Part shown: in pieces, positions 1-9,099 of the stretch
How positions within the stretch are numbered: the stretch's first letter is position 1
Layout: every line of letters starts with the position of its first letter
From: JAKACA01 sp963769255
GTDB lineage: Bacteria > Actinomycetota > Acidimicrobiia > Acidimicrobiales > Bog-793
Length of the DNA stretch: 64,000 nt
NCBI GenBank assembly: GCA_963769255.1
Contig: CAVYKV010000003.1
Span: 1-64,000, forward strand
Direction: 5' to 3'
The notes under the pieces: model-generated
Database searches by the model: none
Told to the model about the DNA's origin: nothing
What the model saw: the letters and a program-made list of their open reading frames with translations, nothing else
Made by a program: the position numbers and the translations under genes

Positions 1-1
1 C

Positions 2-633
2 GAGTGGGGGATGCCCATGAAAGCCCGAGCCATCTACACGGTCGCCGGCAGCACCTTGGAACAGCTGGCGACCTCGGGGACGGCTGGCGAGCGCCCTTGA
101 GCTTGCTCGCGTTTCCGACCTCGGTCGTGATCGACCGCGCTGGTGACCTCTACGTGGCCGACGCCGGCAACAACCGCATCCAGGAGATCGCCGCCCGCAG
201 TGGACTCCAGTGGAACCAGATCATGGAAAGGAACGCCATCTACACAGTGGCGGGCAGTGCCCTCGGGAACTCGGGCATCTCCGGTGACTTTCGAGCCGCT
301 TCGTCATCCCTGCTCGATGACCCGACTGGCTTGGCACTGGACTCGGCGGGCGACCTCTACATCGCGGACGCGTTCAACAACCGAATCCAGGAGATCTCGG
401 CCAGCCGGCACGACCAGTGGGGGCTGGCCATGCGGGCCGGTGACATCTACACGGTCGCCGGGAGCGCTAGCGGAGCAAGCGGGTACTCGGGAGACGGTGA
501 GCCGGCCCGCAGAGCCCTGCTTGCTTCTCCCGTCAGTGTTGCGGCCGATCCGTCTGGAAACCTCTACATAAACGACGGCAGCGATCACCGGGTCCGCGAG
601 GTAGTCGCCCGCGGGGAAAGCGGGCTGTTGTGA
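2..633 (+). pseudogene. NHL-repeat (beta-propeller) protein, 3' part, frameshifted
   Basis: This is the 3' end of a protein built from NHL-type repeats; the 5' part lies outside the window. Three copies of a unit can be read: an IYTVAGS strand, a G-rich SGDG turn, a run ending in a Pro, then a D-x-x-GDLY-ADxxNNRIQEI strand pair. The first copy (about 29-55) is read in frame 2, while everything from about position 58 is in frame 1, so one base has been lost near 55-66. Such proteins are usually secreted or surface propellers with no assigned reaction. The stop at 633 lies only about 60 bases before an insertion sequence, so the gene may have been shortened by transposition. Family confident, function unknown. 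Confidence 0.75.
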
Positions 634-696
634 GCGAGGTTGAGAAACATCCCGTCACGGGCGTCCCGATTTGGGCGATCCCGTTCTTGCCCAGCC

Positions 697-724
697 TAAG
701 AGCCACCGCAAGTTAATACGCGCG
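697..724. repeat. Left terminal inverted repeat of the ISAzo13-like element
   Basis: It begins TAAGAGCCACCGC and pairs with the inverted right end at 1941-1969. One base gap and several mismatches separate the two copies. Confidence 0.65.
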
Positions 725-739
725 TAGTAGGATGACGGC

Positions 740-1938
740 GTGGAGGTCGGGGAGGACGGAGTCGCGCGATTCTTCGAGGTCGTCCTGCCGCACCTGAACG
801 AGCTCCAGCGCCGCGTCGTGGCCGGGGCTTTCTCCGTGATGCTCGGCCACGGAGGCAAGAGCGTGGTGGCGGCTGCTTCTGGCATGGCCGCAACACCGTC
901 ATCAAAGGTGAGCGTGAGGTCGTCGACGGCATCGAGCCCTCCGAGCGTCAACGCGCCCGGGGGGCGGCGACCGCAAGCTGATCGACAAGCAGCCCGGGCT
1001 CCTCGACGCCCTCGACGAGCTCGTCCATCCCGACACCGGTGGCAACCCGATGTCACTGCTGCGTTGGATGCTCGAAGTCGACCCGTCACCTGGCCGATGC
1101 CCTCGTGGCCAGAGGCTTTAAGGTCTCCGACGACACCGTCGGGCGCATTCTGCGCTCGCTCGGCTACTCGCTGCAGGCTCCCGCCCAGGAGAAGGAGGGG
1201 ACGGACCACCCTGACCGGGACGCCCAGTTCCAGTACCTGAACGACACCGCCACGAAGTTCGTCAGCGACGGCGAGCCCGTCATCAGCGTTGACACGAAGA
1301 AGAAGGAGCTCGTCGGCGAGTACGCCAACAAGGGCCGCGAGTGGCAGCCGGGCGGCGAGCCCGCCGAGGTCCTCGTGCACGACTTCATCGACCCCGAGGC
1401 GGGCAAAGCCGTCCCCCATGGGGTCTACGACCTCGCCAACAACGAGGGCTGGGTGTCGGTCGGCGACAACGCCGACACCGCCGCCTTCGCCGTCAACGCC
1501 ATCGGACGCTGGTGGGAGCAGATGGGCAGGGCCAGGTTCCCAGAAGCCAGGCGTCTCCTCGTCACCGCCGATGCCGGCGGCTCCAACGGCTACCGCCTGC
1601 GGGCCTGGAAGGTGGAGCTGGCCCGCCTCGCCACAGACACCGGGCTCGAGATCACCGTCTGCCACTACCCGCCGGGAACCTCGAAGTGGAACAAGATCGA
1701 GCACCGCATGTTCAGCTTCATCTCGGTCAACTGGCGAGGAAGGCCGCTCACGTCCTACCGGACGATCATCGAGCTCATCGCTGCCACGACAACGAGAACG
1801 GGCCTTCGCATCGAAGCCGAGCACGACCACACCGGCTACCGCACCGGCGTCAAGATCAGCGATGCCCAACTGGCGGCCGTGCCGCTCAAGCGCCACGAGT
1901 TCCACGGCGACTGGAACTACACGATCACGGCAGCGTGA
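740..1938 (+). pseudogene. ISAzo13 family transposase, three frameshifts
   Basis: The product resembles ISAzo13-type DDE transposases of about 400 residues. The N-terminal region (GHGG, about 850) is in frame 2; a short piece starting GRNTV (about 886-962) is in frame 1; the GGGDRKL to SLLRW piece (963-1067) is in frame 3; the rest, starting SKSTRHLADAL (about 1072-1938), is in frame 1 again. The long C-terminal part keeps the typical DTVGRILRSLGYSLQ, HPDRDAQF, FISVNWRG and DDE-region motifs. Two of the shifts fall at G runs and can be explained by loss of one base. Three shifts in 340 bases make this a dead gene unless the sequence is wrong at several places. Confidence 0.85.
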
Positions 1939-1940
1939 AT

Positions 1941-1969
1941 CGCTCAATCAAACCGGCGGTGCGCTCTTA
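1941..1969. repeat. Right terminal inverted repeat of the ISAzo13-like element
   Basis: Its complement begins TAAGAGCGCACCGC, matching the left end at 697. It starts just after the transposase stop codon, as expected for a compact element. Confidence 0.65.
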
Positions 1970-2211
1970 CTACGGCTGAATGCCTGCAGTGTGATTTCGA
2001 CGTCGGCTACCATCACCGTACTCCGGCCGTACTTGCATAGCGGGGTCCACCACCTGAGCAGAGCTCGCGCGTATCGTTGTGGATCTCACCTCGTACCCCT
2101 CCCGCCGGCTCAGACCCGACTTTGAGGGCTTGATCGCGAAGTAGCAGCTCATCGGTAGCGCGAACGATCGGTGTTCCCCCTACATCTGGCCGTTGAGCTG
2201 GGACGACGCAA

Positions 2212-3924
2212 TCAGGTGATGCGGGCGGTGTCCCATGGCCGCGTGTCGACGCCGAAGGTGGCGAGGACCTTGGCCTGTAAGGCGTTGCGGCGGGTGACGA
2301 CCGCCACCCCGCGCTCGCCGGCGTCGAGACGGACGAGACGCACCCGGTCGAGCTCGCGCAGCGCCCGGCGCGCCGAGAGGTGTTGCGCGGGAAGGTCCGG
2401 GTCGCGGACGTCAGCCGCTGCGAGGTCCCGTGTCATGACCGCCTCGATCGTCGCCGCCAGCACGCACACGCCGATGTGGCCGGCGACGCGGGTCTCGGTC
2501 CAGTGGAACACCGGGCGCAGCCCGATGAAGTCCTTCAGCTCGCGGAAGCGGTCCTCGACGTCGAGCAGCCCGAGGTAGGCCGTCACCACCGAGGTGGCCG
2601 ACATCTGCCCGGCAGCGAGCGAGGTGGTGAGCACGTAGCGGCCACAGAGCAGCTCGAGGTCGTAGTCCATCGCCTCCTCGTCGTAGTGGTAGAGGAAGCG
2701 GCCCTTTGCGATCTCGAGGTCGAAGAGGCGCCCGATGCCCGACTCGCCGAGCACGCGCTGGGCGGCGCGGCCGATCTTGCCGGGGTCGGTGAGCTCGCCG
2801 TCGCGCACCCGCCATTCGAGCGCGAGCAGCTTCTCTTCCGTGCGGGAGACGAGCTCCAAGGTGCGCGCCCGGTCACGCCGGTAACGCTCGGGCGAGGCGA
2901 CCACGACACAGCGCGCGCCGTCGATGACGACCTCGGTGCTGAAGCACTGCGTGCCGGGGACCGGTGCCCAGGGCGTCTGCGGCCCCGTCGTCGCCGCCAG
3001 CGCCTGTCTGCAGAGCGGGTCGCGGTGAAGGCGCGTGGCGAGCACGTAGTCGATGCCCGCCGAGGAGAGCGTCTCGAGGTTGTCGGCGGTGATGAGCCCT
3101 CGGTCGGCGACCAGGCAGAGGCTGCCGACACCGAAGCGGTCGGAGAGGTCGCTGACGACGAGCGGGAGCGTCGTCGAGTCACGCGTGTTGCCGGGGAACA
3201 CGTGGTGGCAGATCGGGATGCCGCCCGTCGTCGTCAAAAGGCCGAGCATCACCTGCGGGCGGTCCCCTCGGTGGTCGCGGCTGTAGCCGAAGGCCTTGGA
3301 GGGAAAGCGCGCCGAGGGGCGGGGGTCGCCCTCGAAGTACGTCGAGGTGAGGTCGTAGAGGCCGAAGCGGAGGTCCAAATCGGTGAGCGTGCAGATCACC
3401 GCGAAGAGGTGCGCCTCGGTGGCCTCTTTCTCCTCGGCCAGCACGTCGAGCGCCCGGTAGCACTGGTCGAGCAAGGGCGCCCGCACGCCGTCGGGCAGCA
3501 CGACGTCGCAACCCATCCAGTCCCCGACCGCCTTGCGCTTCGAGCACGGGTCGATGAGGCGGTTGGCGACCATCACGAACGCCGCGTCGGCAAGGCTCGG
3601 CGAGCGACGCCGCCGGCCGATCGCGCCGAAGTGCGCGTCGAGCCCGAGCCGGCGCCAGTAGGCATGGGCCGCCGCGACCGCGCCGACCGCCGGCGCGTCC
3701 GGCGCGGCGGACAACGACGAGGCGGCGCACCACGTCCGCGTGGCGTGCCGGCTGAGCGCCTCGATGATCCGGTCGAGCTGGCCGCTCTCGCGAAGCTCGG
3801 TGACCTCGCCGAGCCGCAACAGCGTCCGCTGGGTGACGCGACGGCCCTCACGAACGGCCTCGACGAGGGAGAGGTACTGGTACTCGGTATCGCCACGACG
3901 CTTGACGGTCGTCTTCACGTACAC
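2212..3924 (-). CDS. IS1634-like (IS4 superfamily) transposase, intact
   Basis: A 570-residue DDE transposase with full-length open frame. The first Asp lies in YDLTSTYFEG (around residue 218), the second in LVADRGLITADNL (around 270), and the C-terminal Glu region is EDRFRELKDFIGLRPVFH followed by AGHIGVCVLA, the order seen in IS1634 members. The N-terminus starts with MYVKTTVKRRGD, also family-like. Flanking bases contain short CCCTACA-type words near 2174 and 3935, but I could not define matching terminal repeats. Of the four insertion sequences at this end it is the only one with an unbroken gene, so it may be the most recent arrival. Confidence 0.9.
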   Translation of the reverse strand: MYVKTTVKRRGDTEYQYLSLVEAVREGRRVTQRTLLRLGEVTELRESGQLDRIIEALSRHATRTWCAASSLSAAPDAPAVGAVAAAHAYWRRLGLDAHFGAIGRRRRSPSLADAAFVMVANRLIDPCSKRKAVGDWMGCDVVLPDGVRAPLLDQCYRALDVLAEEKEATEAHLFAVICTLTDLDLRFGLYDLTSTYFEGDPRPSARFPSKAFGYSRDHRGDRPQVMLGLLTTTGGIPICHHVFPGNTRDSTTLPLVVSDLSDRFGVGSLCLVADRGLITADNLETLSSAGIDYVLATRLHRDPLCRQALAATTGPQTPWAPVPGTQCFSTEVVIDGARCVVVASPERYRRDRARTLELVSRTEEKLLALEWRVRDGELTDPGKIGRAAQRVLGESGIGRLFDLEIAKGRFLYHYDEEAMDYDLELLCGRYVLTTSLAAGQMSATSVVTAYLGLLDVEDRFRELKDFIGLRPVFHWTETRVAGHIGVCVLAATIEAVMTRDLAAADVRDPDLPAQHLSARRALRELDRVRLVRLDAGERGVAVVTRRNALQAKVLATFGVDTRPWDTARIT

Positions 3925-4095
3925 ATCGCTGACCCTACAAGGGACCCACGACGCTGTCGAGCATCATTTCGCCCCTACATTCTCGACGGACACTGCTCCT
4001 CCAATGACGAGCGCGCAGGTCAGCGCTTCGGGGCCTCGCCCGCGAGCCCTCCAGCCCTCAAACTCGGGTCAGAGCCCAACTCCTACAAGGAGTTG

Positions 4096-5473
4096 GTGAG
4101 CAAGATCGCCAGTCTGCGGAAGATGCTCGAGCGCAACACCGCCGAGGTCGCAAAGCTGAGCGAGCGCCTCAGCCAGCGCGATGCCCGCATCGCCGAGCTG
4201 GAGCGGCTTCTGTCCGGACTCCCGCCGTTCGGGCAAGCGCCAGGCGGCTCCGTTCTCCAAGGGCGACCCGAAGGAGGAGCCGGCACGTCCCGGACGACGG
4301 AGCGGTGACGCTCATGGTCGCCACGGTCATCGCATGGCTCCCGTCGGCCCCCCCGACCGGACGATCGACGTGCCGCTGCCGGCATGCTGCCCTGACTGCG
4401 GAGGGGAGGTCGAGCACGAGCGGACTGCCGAGCAGTTCCAGGTCGAGCTTCCCGAGATGCGCCCGGTCACCACGAAGTTCGCCGTCGGCGTCGGCCGCTG
4501 CCGCAACTGCGGCAGGAGAGTGCAGGGCCGCCATGGCGAGCAGACCTCGGACGCCCTCGGCGCTGCCTGCTCCCAGGTGGGTCCGACGGCGAAGGCATGG
4601 GCGGCCTGGCTGCACTACGGCCTCGGGCTGAGCTTTGTGAAGTCGGCCAGCCTGCTCGCCCGCCTCGGGGTCAAGGTCTCAGCCGGGGCACTCTGCCAAG
4701 CGGCCCAGTCGTCCTCGACCGACCTCTTCGCGGTGCAGGCCTCGATCGTCAAAGCCGTGAATGACTCGGCCATGATCGTTCCCGACGAGACGGGCTGGCG
4801 CGTCGGCGGCGAGGGTGCCTGGCTCTGGGTGGCAGCGACCCATAACGCCACTGCCTACTGGGTCGCCGACGGCCGCGGCTTCGATCAAGCCTGCGAGGTG
4901 ATCTCGCCGGAGTTCTCCGGCGTCATGGTGCGAGACGGCTGGGCTCCTTACCGCCGCTTCGGCAACGCCACGCACCAAACGTGTTTGGCCCACCTCTGTC
5001 GTCGAAGCGACGAGCTCATCGCCGACCTGCCCGTCTCGGGGCGGGACACGCCCCGCAAGGTGCGGGAGATCCTGACCGAGGCGCTCATCGCCCGCGAGCT
5101 CGAAGATGGCGAGCGGGCGACGGTGATCGCCGACCTCGCCGAGCGGGTCGAGATGCTCGCCGACGACGCTCATCCCCACAACGAGAACCGCAAGCTCGTG
5201 GCGCACCTGTACGCCGAGCGAGAAGCTTTGTTCAGCTTCCTCACCCACCCTGGCACCGACGCCACCAACTGGCGGGCAGAGCAAGCCGTCAGGCCAGCGG
5301 TCGTCAACCGAAAGGTCTGGGGCGGCAACCGCACCTGGCGTGGAGCTGTGACGCAGGGCCGCATGATGAGCGTGCTGCGGACGGCGTCTCAGCAGGGAGT
5401 CGACGCCATCGACTTCTTGAGCCGACTCGCTCGTGCACCCACGCCGGCAGAGGTTCCTTCGCTTTTCATCTGA
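4096..5473 (+). pseudogene. IS66 family transposase (TnpC-like), frameshifted near the N-terminus
   Basis: The coiled-coil N-terminus (KIASLRKMLERN to RIAELERLL, about 4102-4212) is in frame 1, and the remainder, starting RRSGKRQAAPFSKG (about 4215), is in frame 2, so one base is out of place near 4210-4225. The rest matches IS66 transposases: a zinc-binding CPDCGG/CRNCG segment, then VPDETGW (first Asp), VRDGWAPY (second Asp) and NWRAEQAVRPAVVNRK with the catalytic Glu near the end. No TnpA or TnpB companion genes are present. GTG at 4096 is the first usable start in the coiled-coil frame; the true start may be further upstream. Confidence 0.85.
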
Positions 5474-5655
5474 ATCGCCGGCTGTTCGGATCCACATTCA
5501 CTGAACTACGGGACGTCGCGCCTCGCTATCCAAGTACCTCCGGCCTTTCCTCGGACGCGGGTGGCCCGCCAAGGACGGGTGCGCTTGACCCGCACGACGC
5601 CGCCAGTAAGTAGCTCCGCACCTTCCTTCCAGGAGAAGAAGCCGCGTCGACGTGC

Positions 5656-6045
5656 CTAGCGAGTGATGCGGCGCGCTTTTGATCTGGTGGACCGCTGAGC
5701 GCCCACGGCCACCTTGTCGATGATCTCGTTGGCGCTCTTGTGCCAGATGAACGGCTTGGGGTCGTCGTTCCAGTGTGCCGCCCACAACTCGATCGCTGCC
5801 ACGAGCGCCTTGACGCTGGAGAATGCACCGCGTCGCAGCCGACGGTCGGTGAGCTCCTTGAACCAGCGCTCCGCCAAGTTGAGCGATGAGCTCGAGGTCG
5901 GGATGAAGTGCCGGCGAGCCTGGCCCTCCTCTGCCAGCCAGGCCTTGATCTCGGGGGCTTTGCGAGCCGACAGGTTGTCCAAGATGACGTGCACCTCGAG
6001 GTGGCGCGGCACATCCAGGTCGACGAGCTTGAAGAACGCCAGCAC
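5656..6045 (-). pseudogene. IS630 family transposase, C-terminal fragment
   Basis: Only the last 130 or so residues of an IS630-type transposase remain. HVILDNLSARKAPEI carries the second catalytic Asp, and SSLNLAERWFKELTDRRLRRG carries the Glu helix typical of the family. The N-terminal helix-turn-helix and the first Asp are missing: upstream of 6045 on this strand no continuation is found. It sits directly after the IS66-like gene in the opposite direction, so it is a leftover of an older insertion. Confidence 0.85.
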
Positions 6046-6141
6046 GTTACCTGGCGGTATGGGACTTGCGGGTACTGGTGATGACTCGCCGGTGTGATCG
6101 TCGTGCTCATGTCGTGCAGTTTGCAGGTCCCGGTGAGGAAG

Positions 6142-6360
6142 TCAGCTCAAGGTTGCAAATTCGATCGCTGTCAGCTGACCATCGGAATCGAGAAACGCCA
6201 CGGCGATCGCCTTCCGCTGCACTTGACCGGATCCCTCGGCAGCATGGATGTAAAACGCGTCCATCTCCGGGTCGTACGACCAGCGAACCTCACCGCCCTT
6301 CGGAGAGATCGGTGCCACGCCACCGGATGACTGACGGCCGACGTCCGGGACCCTCCGCAC
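6142..6360 (-). CDS. DUF2283-like small protein
   Basis: A 72-residue product whose C-terminal 45 residues read like DUF2283 proteins: SYDPEMDAFYIHAAEG, then a stretch of alternating hydrophobic residues ending in LTAIEFATL. Members are small single-domain proteins of unknown role, often found beside toxin-antitoxin genes or prophage remnants. The start is uncertain: the first Met gives a 25-residue extension not seen in the family, and GTG at 6318 is an alternative. It lies between the transposon cluster and the toxin operon on the same strand. Confidence 0.55.
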   Translation of the reverse strand: MRRVPDVGRQSSGGVAPISPKGGEVRWSYDPEMDAFYIHAAEGSGQVQRKAIAVAFLDSDGQLTAIEFATLS

Positions 6361-6592
6361 CGACGACGTCCCCGAGATACGTGAGATCGACCACGCAAGA
6401 GAGCGAAGTCGAGCTGAGGACGCCTGAACTCGGACGAAGGGTGACCCGCAGGCGATCGTCTTGCCGTTCTGCGACTGGCACGAACGCGCTCACGGTGCCC
6501 CCCGCCTCACACTCATGATCTTGCCCGTCGTGTCGCTTTGCACGACCGTGATGTCGTTCTTCGCGTCGTAGTCAGGTAGGAGGAATCGTCGG

Positions 6593-6820
6593 TCACCCGT
6601 CTTTGAGTGCTTCGGCTGCCCTGTGGATCGCATCTAGCCACTCCTCAAGCGGGTACTCCCAAGCAACTCCGCCTTCACGCCGGAAGATCGTGATCTTCAG
6701 CTCTCCGTTCTCGCGGTACACCTCCGCCGGGATGTCGACCACCCCGTCGTGGCGGACATTGAGTTCGGCGACGGCCGTCTCGCGTCCGGGCGGAAACGCC
6801 TTGAAGATCTCGATCGTCAC
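6593..6820 (-). CDS. Probable immunity protein of the second secreted toxin
   Basis: A 75-residue acidic protein, rich in beta-strand and with a C-terminal helix (EEWLDAIHRAAEAL). It starts at GTG 6820, and this GTG overlaps the stop codon of the frame-corrected toxin upstream (GTGA), which is the usual translational coupling of a toxin with its immunity gene. It looks like small actinobacterial immunity proteins that follow polymorphic toxins, but I cannot name an exact family. The role is inferred from position, size and overlap; no catalytic motif is visible. It is the last gene of the operon that begins at 8577. Confidence 0.5.
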   Translation of the reverse strand: MTIEIFKAFPPGRETAVAELNVRHDGVVDIPAEVYRENGELKITIFRREGGVAWEYPLEEWLDAIHRAAEALKDG

Positions 6821-7625
6821 GGCGAGGTCCTTCCGAAGTACTCGAATGTGCCGTCCGGACTGAACACCGCTCCGATCCCGTCCGGTGACACGAACCTGAG
6901 CCCCCCGGCGAACCGGCCGCCTTGCATCGTTTCCTCAGTCGTGCCGGGGTTGGTCAGGATCTCCTCCAGAGCGTTTTGGCCAGCCTCGTTTATCGCAGCC
7001 GGCCCCCAGAGGTGGGGCCGAAGACTTCGCTCGCATTTGCGTACGCCCGACCGGCCCTCGTGAGCTGGCCCCCCGCGTCCGCTGGATCGAGCTCAGTGCC
7101 TGACGCCGCTAGCTGATCTAGTGACGCTCCGCCCTCTGCGGCCATGAATCGTCGGATGGGAGGCCCCCTCGGCCTGACCGTCGCGTTCATGATCGCAGCA
7201 CTCGCAGTGTTGCTCCGCGCGTCCACTACGGGGGCTGTGAGTTGCCGCCAGGATTGGCTTCGTGCAGGGTCGTAGGCGTGTGACGTGGCTCTTACAGGGG
7301 TCGTAGCGATGCGTGGCGTGCCTGAACGTGCTGCAACGGACGAACCGGTCGCGGATCGGTCGTAACTCAGGGAGCGCTGCCGACCCTCAACTGCGAGGAC
7401 GGAGCCGTGGAACCCGACGAATTGGCTGACGGGTTCGGCGATGGTCGCGACGCGTGCTTCAGGGTGGAAGAAACCTGAGGCCGAGGCTGGCGGGTTGACG
7501 AGGCCCGAGAGGACGACGAGGAACCCGGTGAAAAACACGGCCAGCGTTCGGCTGAGCAGACACGCAGGTCGCTCCAGAGCTTGCCAGCGGCCGGCTGACA
7601 GAAGGTCCGCCCTCCGTTCCGTCAC
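6817..7625 (-). pseudogene. Secreted polymorphic toxin, C-terminal domain split by a frameshift
   Basis: The open frame starts at GTG 7625 and stops at 6990, but the coding continues in the next frame to a TGA at 6817-6819. The switch is at a run of five G near 7008: adding one base joins FGPTSGG to PAAINEAGQNALEEILTNPG. The N-terminus has a membrane or signal segment (residues 25-50, ending ASASG) followed by HPEARVATIAEP, QFVG and YDRSATGSSVAA, all shared with the toxin at 8044-8577. The C-terminal 90 residues (GGQLTRAGRAYANASEVFG to FSPDGTFEYFGR) resemble a toxin domain found at the ends of RHS and other polymorphic toxins. It is probably exported and harmful to other cells; here it is either a pseudogene or a one-base sequence error. 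Confidence 0.6.
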
Positions 7626-8041
7626 GTGGACTCTCGCATGCGACGAGCCAGCTCAATCTCTGCGAGGTCCGTGATCACGGGACCACCCACCGGCACACGG
7701 TCCCACCACCACGGCTGATCGGGGAGATCGCGTACGGCAGCTCCGAGTCTTCCCACCGCGTTGGCAGTAAACGAGAGGAACAGCTCATCGACTGCCTGCA
7801 CCGTGGCGGGCGGCTGGGGGTCATCCGGCAGTTGATCGAGTCCTTGTTGGACGCGATCACGAATATGAAGCGCCGCGACGAAGTCGTGCAAGCCCCAGGC
7901 ATTGCGTGGATCGACGTCTGCACGGGCCTCGTGAAAGAGGCGGAGGACATGGCCAGCCCAGGCGTCAACGAGCTCCAGCAGTGGCGTAGCTCTTCCCTCT
8001 CCTAGATCAACCAGCGACGAGGTCAGATCGAGAGAACGCAC
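7622..8041 (-). CDS. Probable immunity protein of the first secreted toxin
   Basis: A 139-residue, mostly helical acidic protein without a signal peptide. It begins with GTG at 8041, two bases after the stop of the upstream secreted toxin, and its own stop overlaps the GTG start of the next toxin by four bases (GTGA at 7622-7625). I recognise no family. The order toxin, this gene, toxin, small gene strongly suggests that it protects the producer from the toxin at 8044-8577. A role as a general chaperone for both toxins cannot be excluded. Confidence 0.5.
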   Translation of the reverse strand: MRSLDLTSSLVDLGEGRATPLLELVDAWAGHVLRLFHEARADVDPRNAWGLHDFVAALHIRDRVQQGLDQLPDDPQPPATVQAVDELFLSFTANAVGRLGAAVRDLPDQPWWWDRVPVGGPVITDLAEIELARRMREST

Positions 8042-8043
8042 CG

Positions 8044-8577
8044 CTAACGCCCCGGGTAGTAGGCGGTAGACCGCGTGGGGACGTCCTCGTTGACGATGAC
8101 TCGAACGCCCTTGTAATCGAACTGGACGGCGTTCTGATCCTCCAGCGGTGTCGGCGTGGAATTTCTAAGCGCTGCTTCAATCTCGTCCAACGTCGGACGG
8201 CCGGCTATATCGCCTTCATCAATGTGCTGATACGTAAGTTGAGCGAGTTCGTCCACGTCGAACTCGCCAGCCGCTCCGCTCACCCCGATGCTCGCGGCCG
8301 TTGCTCCCCCCTCTGCGGCAACAGACGAACCGGTCGCGCTTTGGTCGTAGTTTGGGGTTCTTTCCCGACCCTGAACTGCGGCAACGGTGGCGCTCGGTCC
8401 GACGAACTGTCCATTCGGCTCGGCCATGGCCGCGACGCGTGTTTCTGGGTGCAGGAGCGGTGAGGCCGACGCCGGTGGGGCCAGGAGAGCGAGGAGCGCG
8501 ACGAGGATACCGGCGAGCAGCGTGACGAACGCGAGGCGTTTCGCAGCGCTGGTGGTGCGCTCCGGGAGTTCTGTCAT
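8044..8577 (-). CDS. Secreted polymorphic-type toxin with small C-terminal domain
   Basis: A 177-residue protein. Residues 1-39 form a signal peptide: a basic start, a long hydrophobic stretch and a PPASAS cleavage region. A conserved leader follows (LLHPETRVAAMAEP, QFVG, YDQSATGSSVAA), almost the same as in the protein at 6817-7625, after which the two differ completely. The last 70 residues (from FDVDELAQLTYQHIDEG to VRVIVNEDVPTRSTAYYPG) look like a compact enzymatic domain, reminiscent of DUF4258 or RelE-like folds; His in TYQHIDEG and Arg/Tyr in RSTAYYPG would be candidate active residues. This constant-leader, variable-tip design is typical of polymorphic toxins. Exact activity is unknown. 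Confidence 0.6.
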   Translation of the reverse strand: MTELPERTTSAAKRLAFVTLLAGILVALLALLAPPASASPLLHPETRVAAMAEPNGQFVGPSATVAAVQGRERTPNYDQSATGSSVAAEGGATAASIGVSGAAGEFDVDELAQLTYQHIDEGDIAGRPTLDEIEAALRNSTPTPLEDQNAVQFDYKGVRVIVNEDVPTRSTAYYPGR

Positions 8578-8675
8578 CGCCGTCAGTCTCGCAGCGCTGA
8601 GGGCGCCGTGGGTGGCTCTCGGCGGCCGGTAGAGCAGCTGAGGCGACTAAAGGGAAAAGTGGGTTCGGCTCCCGC

Positions 8676-9086
8676 TCAGGGGACGAGCTCGAAGGCCTCC
8701 ACGTGGCTCGGGCGGACGACGGCGAAGTCCCGCCGGTTCATCGTGGCGATCTTCTGTGCCCCGAGCCGCTCGGCGACGGCCACCAAGGAGGCGTCCATCA
8801 AGTCGAGGCGCAGGTCGGTGTAATGCTCCACGAGCTCGGCGCAACGATGCCAGTCAGCCTCCGTGAGATCGAGAGCCTGCAGGCGCCCGGCGGCGACCAT
8901 GCGCACGAACTCGGCCTGTGACCGCGTGCCGAGCCGGTCGAGGATGAGCCAGGAGGTCTCGGCGATCACCGGGACGGTCGTGGCCAGCTCGCCTCGATTG
9001 TCCCGAAGAAGGGCGGCACACTCACTATGACGATCGGATCGGCGGTCGGCCGCGGCGAGGAAGACGTTCGTGTCGACGAGGAGCAC
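8676..9086 (-). CDS. vapC: PIN-domain toxin, VapC family
   Basis: A PIN-domain ribonuclease of about 136 residues. The N-terminal LLVDTNVFLAA supplies the first acidic residue, AETSW the conserved Glu, and LDLMDASLVAVAERLGA plus NRRDFAVV the last acidic residues of the metal site. GTG at 9086 is chosen because it places LLVDTN at the very N-terminus, as in the family; a longer frame would add an unconserved proline-rich tail. The antitoxin gene lies 13 bases upstream. VapC toxins cut tRNA or rRNA and are blocked by their partner. Confidence 0.85.
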   Translation of the reverse strand: MLLVDTNVFLAAADRRSDRHSECAALLRDNRGELATTVPVIAETSWLILDRLGTRSQAEFVRMVAAGRLQALDLTEADWHRCAELVEHYTDLRLDLMDASLVAVAERLGAQKIATMNRRDFAVVRPSHVEAFELVP

Positions 9087-9099
9087 GGTGTCGGCAGGT

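Larger units (their letters stand above)
697..1969 (+). mobile_element. ISAzo13-like insertion sequence, about 1.27 kb, degenerate
   Basis: The element is bounded by imperfect terminal inverted repeats. The left end starts TAAGAGCCACCGC at 697 and the complement of the right end starts TAAGAGCGCACCGC at 1969; the match continues weakly for about 28 bases. Between them lies one transposase gene. No target-site duplication is obvious in the flanks. Size and ends suit the ISAzo13 family. The transposase is broken, so the copy should not move by itself. Confidence 0.75.

Noticed and set aside
655..1947. A 430-codon open frame opposite the ISAzo13-like element
   Set aside because: Composition of an antisense frame; the plus strand has recognisable transposase pieces and terminal repeats.
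2160..3990. Terminal inverted repeats for the IS1634-like element
   Set aside because: CCCTACA-like words exist near both ends, but no alignment in the correct orientation extends beyond a few bases.
2380..4308. A 642-codon open frame on the plus strand
   Set aside because: It lies mostly opposite the IS1634-like transposase and has an arginine- and glutamate-rich composition typical of antisense frames in GC-rich DNA. Only its last part carries the real IS66 coiled coil.
8655..8690. T-arm-like sequence GTGGGTTCGGCTCCCGC that could be a tRNA 3' end
   Set aside because: The loop lacks the conserved A, no anticodon arm or acceptor partner is found upstream on either strand, and part of it overlaps the end of the vapC gene.
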